Positions 54,373 to 63,388 of a stretch of 64,000 nt of DNA are shown piece after piece. The stretch lies in NCBI GenBank assembly GCA_944739405.2, contig OX123200.2, forward strand, positions 5,906,761 to 5,970,760, given 5' to 3'. Positions within the stretch are counted from its first letter, which is position 1, and each line of letters opens with the position of its first letter. The translations under genes and the position numbers were made by a program. The notes below the pieces were generated by a model. The model was not told the DNA's origin. It did no database searches and saw only the letters and a list, made by a program, of their open reading frames with translations. Source of the DNA: Euclidia mi (lineage: Eukaryota > Arthropoda > Insecta > Lepidoptera > Erebidae).

Positions 54373-54410
54373 GAAGACAATCGTCATGCCAGATGCATGA
54401 CGATGTCTTC
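54373..54410. repeat. Quasi-palindrome at the gag-pro/RT frame break
   Basis: Left arm 54373-54388 and right arm 54396-54410 are reverse complements except for one extra base in the left arm. The gag-protease stop codon (54384-54386 on the minus strand) lies in the left arm. Confidence 0.85.
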
Positions 54411-56846
54411 TTGTTTCCACAGAAGAGCCGTCTCTATATGTCTATCTTCTAATTGTTTCGTATGTTTTTCTAACATATCTGTAGCCCGCTTCTCGGGGTC
54501 CGAGTTCGGTCGACGTGGGTTCACTATGAGCGATTCCAGTGCGAAATATTCTTTCAGTTGCGCTTCTATGTTTTCATCTATAGCGGAGAGACCGTTGACG
54601 AAGTGTACGGTGTTTCCCAAGGTGCGTGAGCGCGCGCCGTGCAGCACCCATCCCAGCGATGTAAGCGACGCCACCGGTTGATCGTTGGGTCCTCTTCGTA
54701 CTGCGTTCGCTATGAGCAGGTGCCAGTTGTCTTGACCTATTAGCACCTTTGGCACGCCTATGTCATACACCAGCTTCTTCTTGATGCCTTCGAGGTGTTT
54801 GCAGTCTATCAGGTCCTCTTCGGCGATCTTCTGCGGCGACAGGTGTAGGCTGGCTACGGTGCGTGCACACAAAGGCACTTGTTTGCTGTCGGCGCCGGCT
54901 CCTCGTATTTGTATGTCTACGCGTCGCGACGTTGGCATGTCGATCGACGTATCGCCTATGGCACGGATCGTAAACGGGTCCAGGTTCCCTTCCGCGCCGA
55001 CTTCCTTGGCTATGTCTTCGTCTATGAGCGATACGGTGCTTCCGTCGTCGAGTAGGGCGAACGTAGACGCCTCTCCCGCCGGTCCGACTATCTGCACGGG
55101 CACTATCTTTAAGTATGCTTGAGCCTTTGCACGTATGCACGAACTGGCGACCGTTTCTTGCTTTTCTATGTTCACGTCTTCGGTCCTATGGGCTCCTCTA
55201 TCGTAGTGAAGCAACTGGTTGTGTGTAGCGCGGCATCCCTCTACACCGCACTTCTTGGGCTTGCACGAGTGTTCTATTCGGCGTATGCGTAAGCAGCGAA
55301 AACACAATCCATGCTGCTTAGCTAGCTGCCATCTCTTCTCTGCGTTGGCGTTACGAAACGTGCTGCAGGCCGACGAGTAGTGTCCTTCGCGTTCACATAT
55401 CCTGCACTTCGCGTTAGACGTGTCCGTATGCGTTCGCTTCTCCGTCGCCGTCGCCGTGTACGTCCTCTGCACGGTACGTCTGCTTGGCGGCCCATCGGTG
55501 ATGTTCTCAGCCGGCGCGAACGCGCTACAGTAACGCGCGTACTCTGTCACGAAGTCACTGAATCGGCTGAGGTCCGGCTTCGACTGGCACTTCTCGGTAT
55601 ACGTCTTGTACCACTGCACACGTAGCGAGTTCGGTAGCTTCTCGGTCAACACGCGCACTAGCTCCGCATTGATGAGGTAGTGTTCCTTTTTCAACGCACG
55701 AAGTGTGACGACGCCGCTTCTAATCTTGCTCGCGAACGCGCATATGTCCTTGGGTGCTTCGCTACAGCGTGGCAGGGTCCTCAGCTTGTCCGTCTCTGCC
55801 TGTGCGATCGAGTCTGGTCGTCCGAACTGCAGCTCCAACTCCTTCATAATCTCATCTGGTCGCGCATGCCCAATCAGTTCAGAGCTAACTGATTCTAACG
55901 CTCTTCCCTTGAGACTTCTTCTCAGTCTCGCTGTATTCTCCACGTCGTTGAAGAAATTCTTGGTGGTGTCGTATATCGCCTTGAACGACAGCCACTCGGT
56001 GTGCGCGCCGCCGAACGTCGGTAGCGTCATGATGACTTTCGAAACCGCCGGGTGTGGTGCAACTATCGATGTGTCCGGTGGCTTCCTGTCGGCGAGCGCG
56101 GCGATCGCGGAGGTGAGATCCGTGATGAACGGCTTCAGCGAATCCCCTCCCTGTTGATGAACGTCCATCTTCTGTGAGGGCGGTCCATCTTCTATATCTA
56201 TCTTCTGTGCCCCGTCGACGTCCCTCTTCTTAGTGGGCGCCGATACCACTATATCTATATCTTCAGGGCCGGGCTGGGGTTCCGGAGCCTCTTCCAACCA
56301 CGAACGTATGTAATCTTGCTTTGACTGTCCATCCTCGTCGTAGTCATCGGAGTCCGCCTCCTCTTCAGCCTTCTGTAGTGCTAACTGTGCTAACTGTAGT
56401 TTTATCTTCAAAACTTCTTCTCGAGCCAACATCACATTTCTATTGGAGCGTCCCGTAGCTGCTGAGCGTTGGTCGCGTTCCCTCGTTGGCTTCTTTCTAT
56501 CTCTATTTTCTATTATGCTATGTTGCGCTGTACAAACGCTCGATCTATCGGATGGTTGCAACGTCCTTTCCTTGCCATCTTCATTTTTCGACTGCACCTC
56601 TGCTCGCTCCCTTGCATCTTGAGTGATGTTTCGTTCGTCCCTCCCCGCGGGGCCGGGGGGGGCCGGCGGCGGCGCGTCGCTCCCGACTGTTGTCGACGGC
56701 GATCGCGGTGGCCCGTCGTGACGGACGACCGCGGCGGCTGGGTTGCGGGCAGCGGCGGCGCGGGCAGGGGTACTGGAACTAGGCCCGGCGCCGGCCGCTC
56801 CCCCGGCGACCTCGGGAGCACGACCTCTTGAACGCGTCGTAGGCAT
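54384..56846 (-). CDS. BEL gag and aspartic protease polyprotein part
   Basis: 820 codons from the first ATG (MPTTRSRGRAPEVAGG) after the primer site. The N-terminus is low-complexity (Ala/Pro/Arg), then an acidic coiled-coil-like stretch (LQLAQLALQKAEEEADSDDY), the gag-like DUF1759 region (LPTFGGAHTEWLSFKAIYD), two Cys-His knuckles (CRICEREGHYSSAC and CFRCLRIRRIEHSC; the second is atypically spaced), and a protease of the A17 type with ALLDDGSTVSLID. The frame ends at 54384 just after the protease, where RT should continue in the same polyprotein; the end is mutational. The gag part itself looks intact. Confidence 0.93.
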   Translation of the reverse strand: MPTTRSRGRAPEVAGGAAGAGPSSSTPARAAAARNPAAAVVRHDGPPRSPSTTVGSDAPPPAPPGPAGRDERNITQDARERAEVQSKNEDGKERTLQPSDRSSVCTAQHSIIENRDRKKPTRERDQRSAATGRSNRNVMLAREEVLKIKLQLAQLALQKAEEEADSDDYDEDGQSKQDYIRSWLEEAPEPQPGPEDIDIVVSAPTKKRDVDGAQKIDIEDGPPSQKMDVHQQGGDSLKPFITDLTSAIAALADRKPPDTSIVAPHPAVSKVIMTLPTFGGAHTEWLSFKAIYDTTKNFFNDVENTARLRRSLKGRALESVSSELIGHARPDEIMKELELQFGRPDSIAQAETDKLRTLPRCSEAPKDICAFASKIRSGVVTLRALKKEHYLINAELVRVLTEKLPNSLRVQWYKTYTEKCQSKPDLSRFSDFVTEYARYCSAFAPAENITDGPPSRRTVQRTYTATATEKRTHTDTSNAKCRICEREGHYSSACSTFRNANAEKRWQLAKQHGLCFRCLRIRRIEHSCKPKKCGVEGCRATHNQLLHYDRGAHRTEDVNIEKQETVASSCIRAKAQAYLKIVPVQIVGPAGEASTFALLDDGSTVSLIDEDIAKEVGAEGNLDPFTIRAIGDTSIDMPTSRRVDIQIRGAGADSKQVPLCARTVASLHLSPQKIAEEDLIDCKHLEGIKKKLVYDIGVPKVLIGQDNWHLLIANAVRRGPNDQPVASLTSLGWVLHGARSRTLGNTVHFVNGLSAIDENIEAQLKEYFALESLIVNPRRPNSDPEKRATDMLEKHTKQLEDRHIETALLWKQEDIVMHLA

Positions 56847-56897
56847 TCTTCAATCCGGCTCGAAGCGACCAACAAATGGTCGCTGCAGCAACAGGTG

Positions 56898-56917
56898 ATC
56901 CGGCTTCGATAGGACCA
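56898..56917 (-). other. BEL putative primer-binding site (tRNA-Tyr-like)
   Basis: Five bases inside the 5' LTR the minus strand reads TGGTCCTATCGAAGCCGGAT. This matches the complement of the 3' end of insect tRNA-Tyr (recalled from Drosophila) except for two single-base insertions. A second imperfect copy, with one insertion, lies at 56853-56871. Confidence 0.5.
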
Positions 56918-56922
56918 ACAAA

Positions 56923-58082
56923 TGTAACGGATGCCAGGAATCGAACCTTTGCTAGTCCGCTACAGTGCGCTGGTAGTGTGCTGCTGACGTGTGCCTACGA
57001 CGATGCGTGTTCTTCTATGTGTGTGGACTGTATGGCTTCGATGTGTAAGGGCTTCAGAAATGAAACATCTTCATACGTTGAGAGCGATGCTGTTCAGGTG
57101 TGCGGTGCTTGATGGTTACAAGATGGTGGTTGAGACGCCAAGTCGCCAACAACTGGCCGAATACATGGTCGCTTAAGTACCTCGAAACTTTACCTTATCG
57201 ACGACCATCGCACCGAACACGTGCACAGGGAATCTTTCGTTTATTTTTATTTACAAAACAGTACAAATGTTACGTATGTTTCGATCCTATTATGCATACA
57301 TACATGTTCTATACATCGTTAGATAGGTCTCATTAAGTTCTATCTATTGGTATACAATACCTAAACCTAACTATTAGCGTCACTAAGTTATTCCATAAAA
57401 ACTCCCAAAAAATGCTGCCACACAAGGGCCCGCCCACTATATTTTCTATTGAAAAACTATCGTATACTAAATTTATATATATAATTTTGGTAGGCCGTTG
57501 TGTGCAACTATATGGGGCATCTATTAAAACAAACACAATGAAAATATCTTTATTCAATTCGAACATATGACATGATAACTTTGAAGCATAAAAAAATTAC
57601 AGAATTTCTTAAGTAAATACTATCGTAAGTAAACAAATTTTATGATAAACATACGAAGGTTTGTTATTATGCTTATTTTAACTATATAAGGTAATAACTA
57701 GCAATAAAAAGGTATCTAGACATGATTTCAAGTCCATATGAAGCTAAAAAACACTTATAAAACTATAATACGAATATGTAAACAAACAGCTGTTTTATGA
57801 AGCATTAACTCTTATCTGTCACTACTGATAACGCTATTTATGATTCGATATCTCAGGTCCCTACAGTTAGCACAAGTTTAAGACTAATGTTCATGTATTA
57901 CATAGTTGTTGTATATTAGCAATCTAACCATTTACACTATTTTAGCTATTTTGTAACGTTTTGACACGTCCGGGAACCGAACCCGGTGTACCGCACGATT
58001 AGATAACACTGATTTTAACGATTTTCACTCGCGGTTTCGAATACACTATTCACTGTCATAGTTTTAATGTCTGTCGCGAACA
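56923..58082 (-). repeat. BEL 5' LTR (right LTR)
   Basis: 1160 bp, near-identical to the left LTR. On the minus strand it starts TGTTCGCGACAGAC and ends GGCATCCGTTACA. Both ends carry T-arm-like blocks (GGGTTCGGTTCCCGG near the start, GGTTCGATTCCTGGC near the end). Confidence 0.97.
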
Positions 58083-58128
58083 GTATGCTAAGATGGTTTG
58101 GACACGTGGAGAGGATGGATGACGAAAG
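58083..58128 (+). pseudogene. RTE LINE remnant on the far side of BEL
   Basis: Starts with the GTATG target duplication and continues CTAAGATGGTTTGGACACGT, matching 39897-39937 in unit A. It is cut off at 58128 by unrelated sequence. Confidence 0.88.
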
Positions 58129-58822
58129 TGGCTGTGGGTCGTCTTTCAGTCAGTCAGTAACGCAAGGATTTTAAAACAACAGATATAAAACAGACCCGGA
58201 ATAAATAATCTCTTTAGCAGTCAAGTAGATGGTGACTCATTAGACCAACAGCTTCAATCTGTACTTCGTCCTGGAGGCCGAGTCGCACGAGGCAGTCTAG
58301 AGGCACTGGAGTGTTATGAATGGATCGCATTCGGGTCATTCGTCGATAGAAAAATTTGCCATACATTTTCTAGAAGCACTCCCAGCGGTCTATAGTGGCC
58401 ACTATTCGATCCGTTCGAGTTCAAACTCGAAACTAGGCCCAGTACAGACATAGATCTCTTAGCATTTTGTTTTTGTTTTTCGTGTGAGTGTGTGGCCAAC
58501 TCTGGTGTCGGAGTTTTCAGACCGCCCGAAGGCCTCCGACATGGCCTAACGATCCTTATCCTTAGACAAGAACCGGGACCGACAGCTTTACGTGCCCTTC
58601 GAAGCACGGTAACGCTCAGATGTAAATGCCACACGCGGTCACTCATCCAAGTGGTGACCTGTGCAAGCGTTGCTTAACTTTGCCGATCTGTTACGAACGG
58701 CAAGCCAAGTTTCGCTATGAGCGCTACCTATCTGTTAGCATTCATAGTGACCAGGCAACGAAATCTACTTAGTGCTCCGGTTACTATAATTATGTTATAA
58801 TGATCTCACTAAAGAACTTGTT
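58129..58822. other. Repeat mosaic: Helitron 5' end and R6 repeat
   Basis: At 58150-58175 the inverted 5' end of a family 1 Helitron (CAGTCAGTAACGCAAGGATT) is isolated. 58460-58740 is an R6 copy (GTGTGGCCAACTCTGGTGTC ... GCAAGCCAAGTTTCGC), aligning with 9746-9965. No gene. Not homologous to the same interval of unit A. Confidence 0.6.
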
Positions 58823-58943
58823 ATATAAGATTTTATCAACTATAGGTATTAATAAACAACCTTCGGCGATACAAATTTTACTCATTGCGTATGCAAGTGC
58901 TCTATATTTTGAAACTACTCGTAGTTTGACAATTTGATATCAA

Positions 58944-59016
58944 GTTTCCGTAGTGTAGCGGTTATCACGTGTGCTTCACACGCACAAGGCCCCCGGTTCG
59001 ATCCCGGGCGGAAACA
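58944..59016 (+). tRNA. tRNA-Val (anticodon CAC), duplicate
   Basis: Identical over all 73 bases to 40743-40815, with the same cloverleaf, the same internal A and B boxes and a TTTTT terminator 8 bases downstream. About 120 bases of upstream sequence are also shared with small indels, so any upstream promoter elements were copied too. Both copies appear able to function. Confidence 0.96.
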
Positions 59017-59200
59017 GTATATACTTTTTGTTGCTTATTTGGTCACTTTTAGTTAACTGGAAATTAATTTGGTCATATTTTCGGAAGATTTTTTGCTAAA
59101 GTGTACAAAAATTGGTCTCATTAGCAGACTATGTTTTATTTGAAAACTTTTAATCTTCGAAAGGATGTAAGAACATAGCTCTGAAAGGTAGGCAATTTAA

Positions 59201-60296
59201 CCCTTTACCGCATGGATTTTTAAAATTCGTTCAAATTAATTTATGATATTTCTTACCCCAGAAAACACCCTAGAAAAATAATAAAAAAATATATGCATAT
59301 AAAATTGTATAAAAATCGAGAAAAATCCCCTGTTCCATATTTGGAACAACATGCGTTCATGGTTATTTTGAAAGACGTTCCACATTTGGAACAACATGCA
59401 GGTACGGTTAAGTTAATGGGTTTAATAAATAAATATATGAATAGTTTTCAGGTAATGTGTATATTTTAGATAAGGATAAGAATAAGGATTTATAATCAAA
59501 CATTTATAGTACATTAAAAGGTTTATTCATTTGTGGAAACATGAAAACTCTTAAAACAATTTCGGTCTTTGCTAAAGCAAAAGTAGCAACCACATTTACT
59601 GCAGCATACGTGAGACTTTTGTCCACAGTTTTTACAACGCTGACGATCATTTGCCCAACTAGGCCAATGCCCAATCCCGTCTTCAGCCACTTCTCGAGAT
59701 CTATCGATCTATGCAAATTATTGTACCTGTAATAAATTAAAATACAAAGTGAAAATAAAATTAGGGACATAGGTAAATAAAAACTGAAAAGTTAATTGTA
59801 TTATGAATTTATGATGTACTGTTTACATACTGTTCCATATTTGGCCAACGGTAAATACACCCCTTACTTCATAGAGTTCCAAATATGTCCGAATGAATCT
59901 ACCGTTACCGCATCGTGTTCCAAATTAGGAACAAAGTTTAAGGATGTTTTTTGCTAGAATGCAGTTAATTTAACTTACGTGTTATGCCATAAAACTTCCT
60001 CTGATCTATTTTTCTTGCGATTAAACTTGTATTATATTTTTATTTGCACAATAACTCATAAAAATCGGTGAAACAAACAACTCAACTAGACATTTCCGAA
60101 AAAATGGCTAACGGACGAGTTCTGACACTGAAATATAGAACGATTGACAGCATAGAGGTTTACCAGAGACTTTTTGCGTTTGGAAACACACTAGTCTACA
60201 ACTATACTTTTAGTGGAGTTGAACAGATGTCTCTATAATAAACATTTTATCACAATTATGAAATGTACCAAATATGGCACTACATGCGGTAAAGGG
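59201..60296 (-). mobile_element. piggyBac-type transposon, internally deleted
   Basis: Inverted ends CCCTTTACCGCATG at both termini, each abutting TTAA (59197-59200, 60297-60300), the diagnostic piggyBac target. 1096 bp. The minus strand encodes only the C-terminal cysteine-rich domain of a transposase (59705-59523). Palindromic TTCCATATTTGGAA-like motifs recur near both ends. Confidence 0.93.
59523..59705 (-). pseudogene. piggyBac transposase cysteine-rich C-terminal domain
   Basis: On the minus strand the frame reads EDGIGHWPSWANDRQRCKNC followed by CCSKCGCYFCFSKD and NCFKSFH, then TAA. The CxxC...CC..C...C..C...C arrangement is the zinc-binding domain that contacts piggyBac DNA ends. The catalytic DDD core is missing. 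A longer open frame on the same strand (59770-59504) is a different, spurious frame. Confidence 0.85.
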
Positions 60297-60300
60297 TTAA

Positions 60301-60779
60301 GTTGGAGACTTTAGCTGAGAAATAAAATCGAGTTGGATCCGGCAGCTGGCGGTATTGCCAAGATACAGAACAGCGAGTGAATCCGCGGCAAACAGCTAGC
60401 CTTCATTTATAAAATTTCACTAAACACAACTGATAGCATTCAAACGGTCCTAGACCAGACACGTAGACCACCCATAATCTGACCTAAAACATATGGTACG
60501 CTAACAGATTCACAATACAACGCATACGATAAGGGTACGACCACCAAAGATGTGTGAGATGAGCGGAGCTGTGCGTGGAAAACTGAAACGAAGAGTAAAT
60601 ATTAGCACCGATGGTTTAATAAAATACAAGTAGTACTACTTAATGGTCTAGAGTGAACAGATCTGCGCATCTCTGGTACCTTTTTTTCTAGCTCCTGTCT
60701 CATCACTCATTTGCCTTACCCGTGGGTATCAAGTACAGGATGTGAAAGATGAGGAGATGACCTGTAGGCAAAGAAAATA
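60301..60779. other. No feature recognised
   Basis: No coding region or known repeat seen. Confidence 0.35.
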
Positions 60780-61188
60780 TCCACTTATTATTATTTTATT
60801 CGTCGCTAACTACGGGCCTTATCCGAAAGCTCAGCGTCACTCTGAGGGCGATGGAGAGAGCTATGCTCGGAGTTTCCTGCGAGATCGAATCAGAAATGAG
60901 GAGATTCGCAGGAGAACCAAAGTCACCGACATAGCTCTCCGAATAGCCAGGCTGAAGTGGCAATGGGCAGGGCACATAGCTCGCAGAACCGATGGCCGTT
61001 GGGGCAGGCGAGTTCTGGAGTGGCGACCGCTTACCGGACGACGCAGCAGGGATAGACCTCCCGTAAGGTGGATCGACGATCTGGTTAAGATCGCGGGAAG
61101 CGGTTGGATGCGGGTGGCTCAAAATCGGTCTGTGTGGAGAACCTTGAGCGAGGTCTATGTCCAGCAGTGGATGTCTCTAGGCTGAGAT
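60780..61188 (+). pseudogene. LINE C-terminus (KWQWAGHIARR family) and 3' end
   Basis: Translation gives LRDRIRNEEIRRRTKVTDIA, LKWQWAGHIARRTDGRWGRR and SGWMRVAQNRSVWRTLSEVY before the stop. These are the last 130 residues of a LINE common in Lepidoptera (RTE-like in my recollection). Just upstream (SVTLRAMERAMLGVS) the homology is in another frame, so one base has been lost near 60879. The 3' end GAGGTCTATGTCCAGCAGTG...AGGCTGAGATGA matches the SINE3 tail. Confidence 0.85.
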
Positions 61189-62519
61189 GATTATTTTATT
61201 GCTAGCCACGCTCAGCACAAGTAATGCTCTAGGTATTATGTATGTTTTCGTTGCACACAACTTAACTAGACCACACATCTTCTGAATTTATCAGAAAGAT
61301 GTTAGCTGTGTAAAACCAAAAGTAATATTTAATACTACTGGCATAATGTTTTGATGGGACACAGGTCCACTGGCCCGTTCATGGTTTATACGTATCCATC
61401 GGCGATTTGTGAGCTAACAAGAGCTGGCAAAAGTCCACATTAAAATAAATATTTTCATATTTTATACCTGTACACCGCACATCTTTACTACAGCGCCGCA
61501 CATCTACAGAAACAAGCAAAAACACGAGCTCAGAACAACGCAATAAAATCGTTGTCATTTAGATCGACGTGATTGGAGCGAGGTGAAAGGCCCAGTTGTC
61601 GGCACTTGTTGTACAAATGGCGCGAATCCGTTGCACATTTTATTGTTGTTCTGTAGATTGCCGTAGATATCTTGTAATGCTTCGACTATTTTGTTCGTGG
61701 GTGTTACAGGGTAATTCGAGATTTGCTGGAAAGGTTTGTGCGAATTTTATTAAATTATTGGACTAGAGTAGGCTGTAAACACGATTGGGGCTGTATAAAA
61801 CCGTTAGAAGCTACAGGTATCAATACGTTATAAAGGAAAATGATTCAAAGAATTTATTCGTGGGATCGTGCATCGTACCTAATATGTAAACTTGCTAGTA
61901 GGATAAGGAAATAACACTGCTATTTCCATTCCAAAGAAGAGCCTATCAATATAAATCGTACTGGCTACCGCATCAAAAAAGAGATGATAATTATAATAAG
62001 AAAATTAATGTTACAGGTTTTCTTTAAATATCATTACAGTAAAAAGACTGTTACTGCACCTCAAACAGAAACTTTTAGAATGCTTTCTATGGTGATATTG
62101 GTATCTTAAGGCATATGAGCCACTGGACTAGAAAAATCATAAGATACTAATTGCTTTTGCACCCAAAATCTAAACCATTATTATTAGCTTATTCGTGCAA
62201 TATGTGCGCATTTCATAGTAATATTATACATGCAAAAATGTGTTTGTTTATTTGTCTTTCTTTGACGCAAAACAGAACGAATTTCATTATGATAAAACTT
62301 AAAAAATCCTTTTTTCTTTATAATAATATAAACTATACATCAGAACAACACATAAAGAGATATTGTCGTGAAAGTCCACACTGACGCAGGCAGAGTCACG
62401 TGTGAAATCTAGTACAAGAATATCTAAATAAAGTTCTTTGTGCTAGTCGAAGACGAGTCATTATTTATATTTAGTTAAATCATAAACATATGTATATCAT
62501 ATATACCTAATGAACATGT
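61189..62519. other. No gene seen
   Basis: AT-rich, with no supported coding region or recognisable repeat; possibly single-copy. Confidence 0.4.
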
Positions 62520-62735
62520 TATGCGGAGAGATGTGATGTATGTAGGTAAAAAAGTGATAAATATACATGTAGTAGGACGAAAAGGGAAAGGACGGCCAAG
62601 GAAAAGATGGATGGACTGTGTGAGGATGGATATGAAAGAGAAAGGGGTAAACGATGGGATGGCTGGTGACAGAGAAGTATGGAAGCGAAGGACATACTGC
62701 GCCGACCCCAAATAAATTGGGTCCAGGGCAAGACA
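62520..62735 (+). pseudogene. LINE C-terminus and 3' end (another family)
   Basis: MRRDVMYVGKKVINIHVVGR, KGKGRPRKRWMDCVRMDMKE, REVWKRRTYCADPK and stop, followed by GGTCCAGGGCAAGACAATGA TGATAG. The RGRPRKRWMDCVR and CADPK blocks are typical of the end of lepidopteran LINE polyproteins. Only the last 65 codons are present. Confidence 0.75.
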
Positions 62736-63065
62736 ATGATGATAGTTAAATCATAAACTAGAAGAGGTGATAACCCAAAGTTCGTCCAATTAGGTTATCA
62801 GCACCCCCTCTAGTATAGTAACAGTAGTTAATTATTTTGTTTGCCTTGTAATCATTTCATTTATTCGCAATAATGTACTTCGGCACAAATAATTTATTAT
62901 AAGGAAAACGGGTGTGTACGTATCTGCATTTGATTGTTTTGCAGTAGTGCCAGTACACAAAGAGATGATATTATTTTGACATGTATTAGGTATGGGTGGT
63001 TTCAGATTAGCGTATTTTTCGGCGCTTATACGGTCGCTTCAGCATACGCGCTTACACGCGCGCTA
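62736..63065. other. No feature recognised
   Basis: A short direct/inverted similarity (ACTAGAAGAGGTGATAACC and CCCCCTCTAGTATAGT) around 62758-62820 may be a small element; otherwise nothing. Confidence 0.35.
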
Positions 63066-63388
63066 CATATAGGATTGAGAAAAGAATGCTGAAGTGGTTT
63101 GGACACGTGGAGCGAATGAGTGAAGAAAGAATGACGAATCGTATCTATAAGGCAAATGTGTGTGGGCAAGTCGGTCGCGGCATACCTCGTCGGACATGCC
63201 TCGACCAAATTGGGGACGTCCTAAAAAACGGCAAGGTCTAAAGTACCTGAAACCGGCGAGTATGTATGAAAAGATTAATGAGTATAGAGGAAGCGTGTGA
63301 GGTCTGTAAGGATAGAAGCAAGTGGCGTTCCGTTGTCTTTGCCTACCCCGACGGTAAAAGGCGTCAGTATATGTATGTATGTATGAGT
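63066..63388 (+). pseudogene. RTE-type LINE C-terminus and 3' end
   Basis: RIEKRMLKWFGHVERMSEER, NRIYKANVCGQVGRGIPRRT, DQIGDVLKNGKV, then in-frame TAA and TGA, then MKRLMSIEEACEVCKDRSKW and AYPDGKR. The 3' end GCCTACCCCGACGGTAAAAG GCGTCAG runs into TATGTATGTATG. Same family as 11640-12040, in the opposite orientation. Confidence 0.82.

Larger units (their letters stand above)
49909..58082 (-). mobile_element. BEL/Pao LTR retrotransposon, complete but broken
   Basis: Full-length 8174-bp element on the minus strand: 5' LTR 56923-58082, putative primer site 56898-56917, gag-protease frame, RT-RNase H frame, integrase frame, polypurine tract 51069-51079, 3' LTR 49909-51068. LTR ends are TG...CA. 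A 5-bp target duplication GTATG (49904-49908, 58083-58087) lies within an RTE LINE. BEL/Pao assignment rests on the protein order gag-PR-RT-RH-IN and on A17-type protease and Pao-type integrase sequence. Three coding breaks make this copy inactive despite near-identical LTRs. No envelope-like frame is seen. Confidence 0.97.
41130..59040 (+). repeat. Segmental duplication, unit B
   Basis: Second copy of the tandem duplication (see unit A for the block alignment). It is longer than A mainly because of the BEL/Pao element (8174 bp) and the 1.85-kb LINE. It also has two Helitrons, a SINE3 and a local 0.3-kb tandem duplication that A lacks. It ends with the second tRNA-Val gene. Confidence 0.92.

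Noticed and set aside
54127..54681. 184-codon plus-strand frame opposite the protease/RT junction
   Set aside because: Antisense to BEL protease and RT; no independent support.
51129..56831. Plus-strand and alternative-frame reading frames over the BEL internal region
   Set aside because: They mirror the GC-rich BEL coding sequence and carry no domain signature.
59504..59770. 88-codon minus-strand frame
   Set aside because: It is out of frame with the clear piggyBac cysteine-rich domain on the same strand and is a shadow of it.
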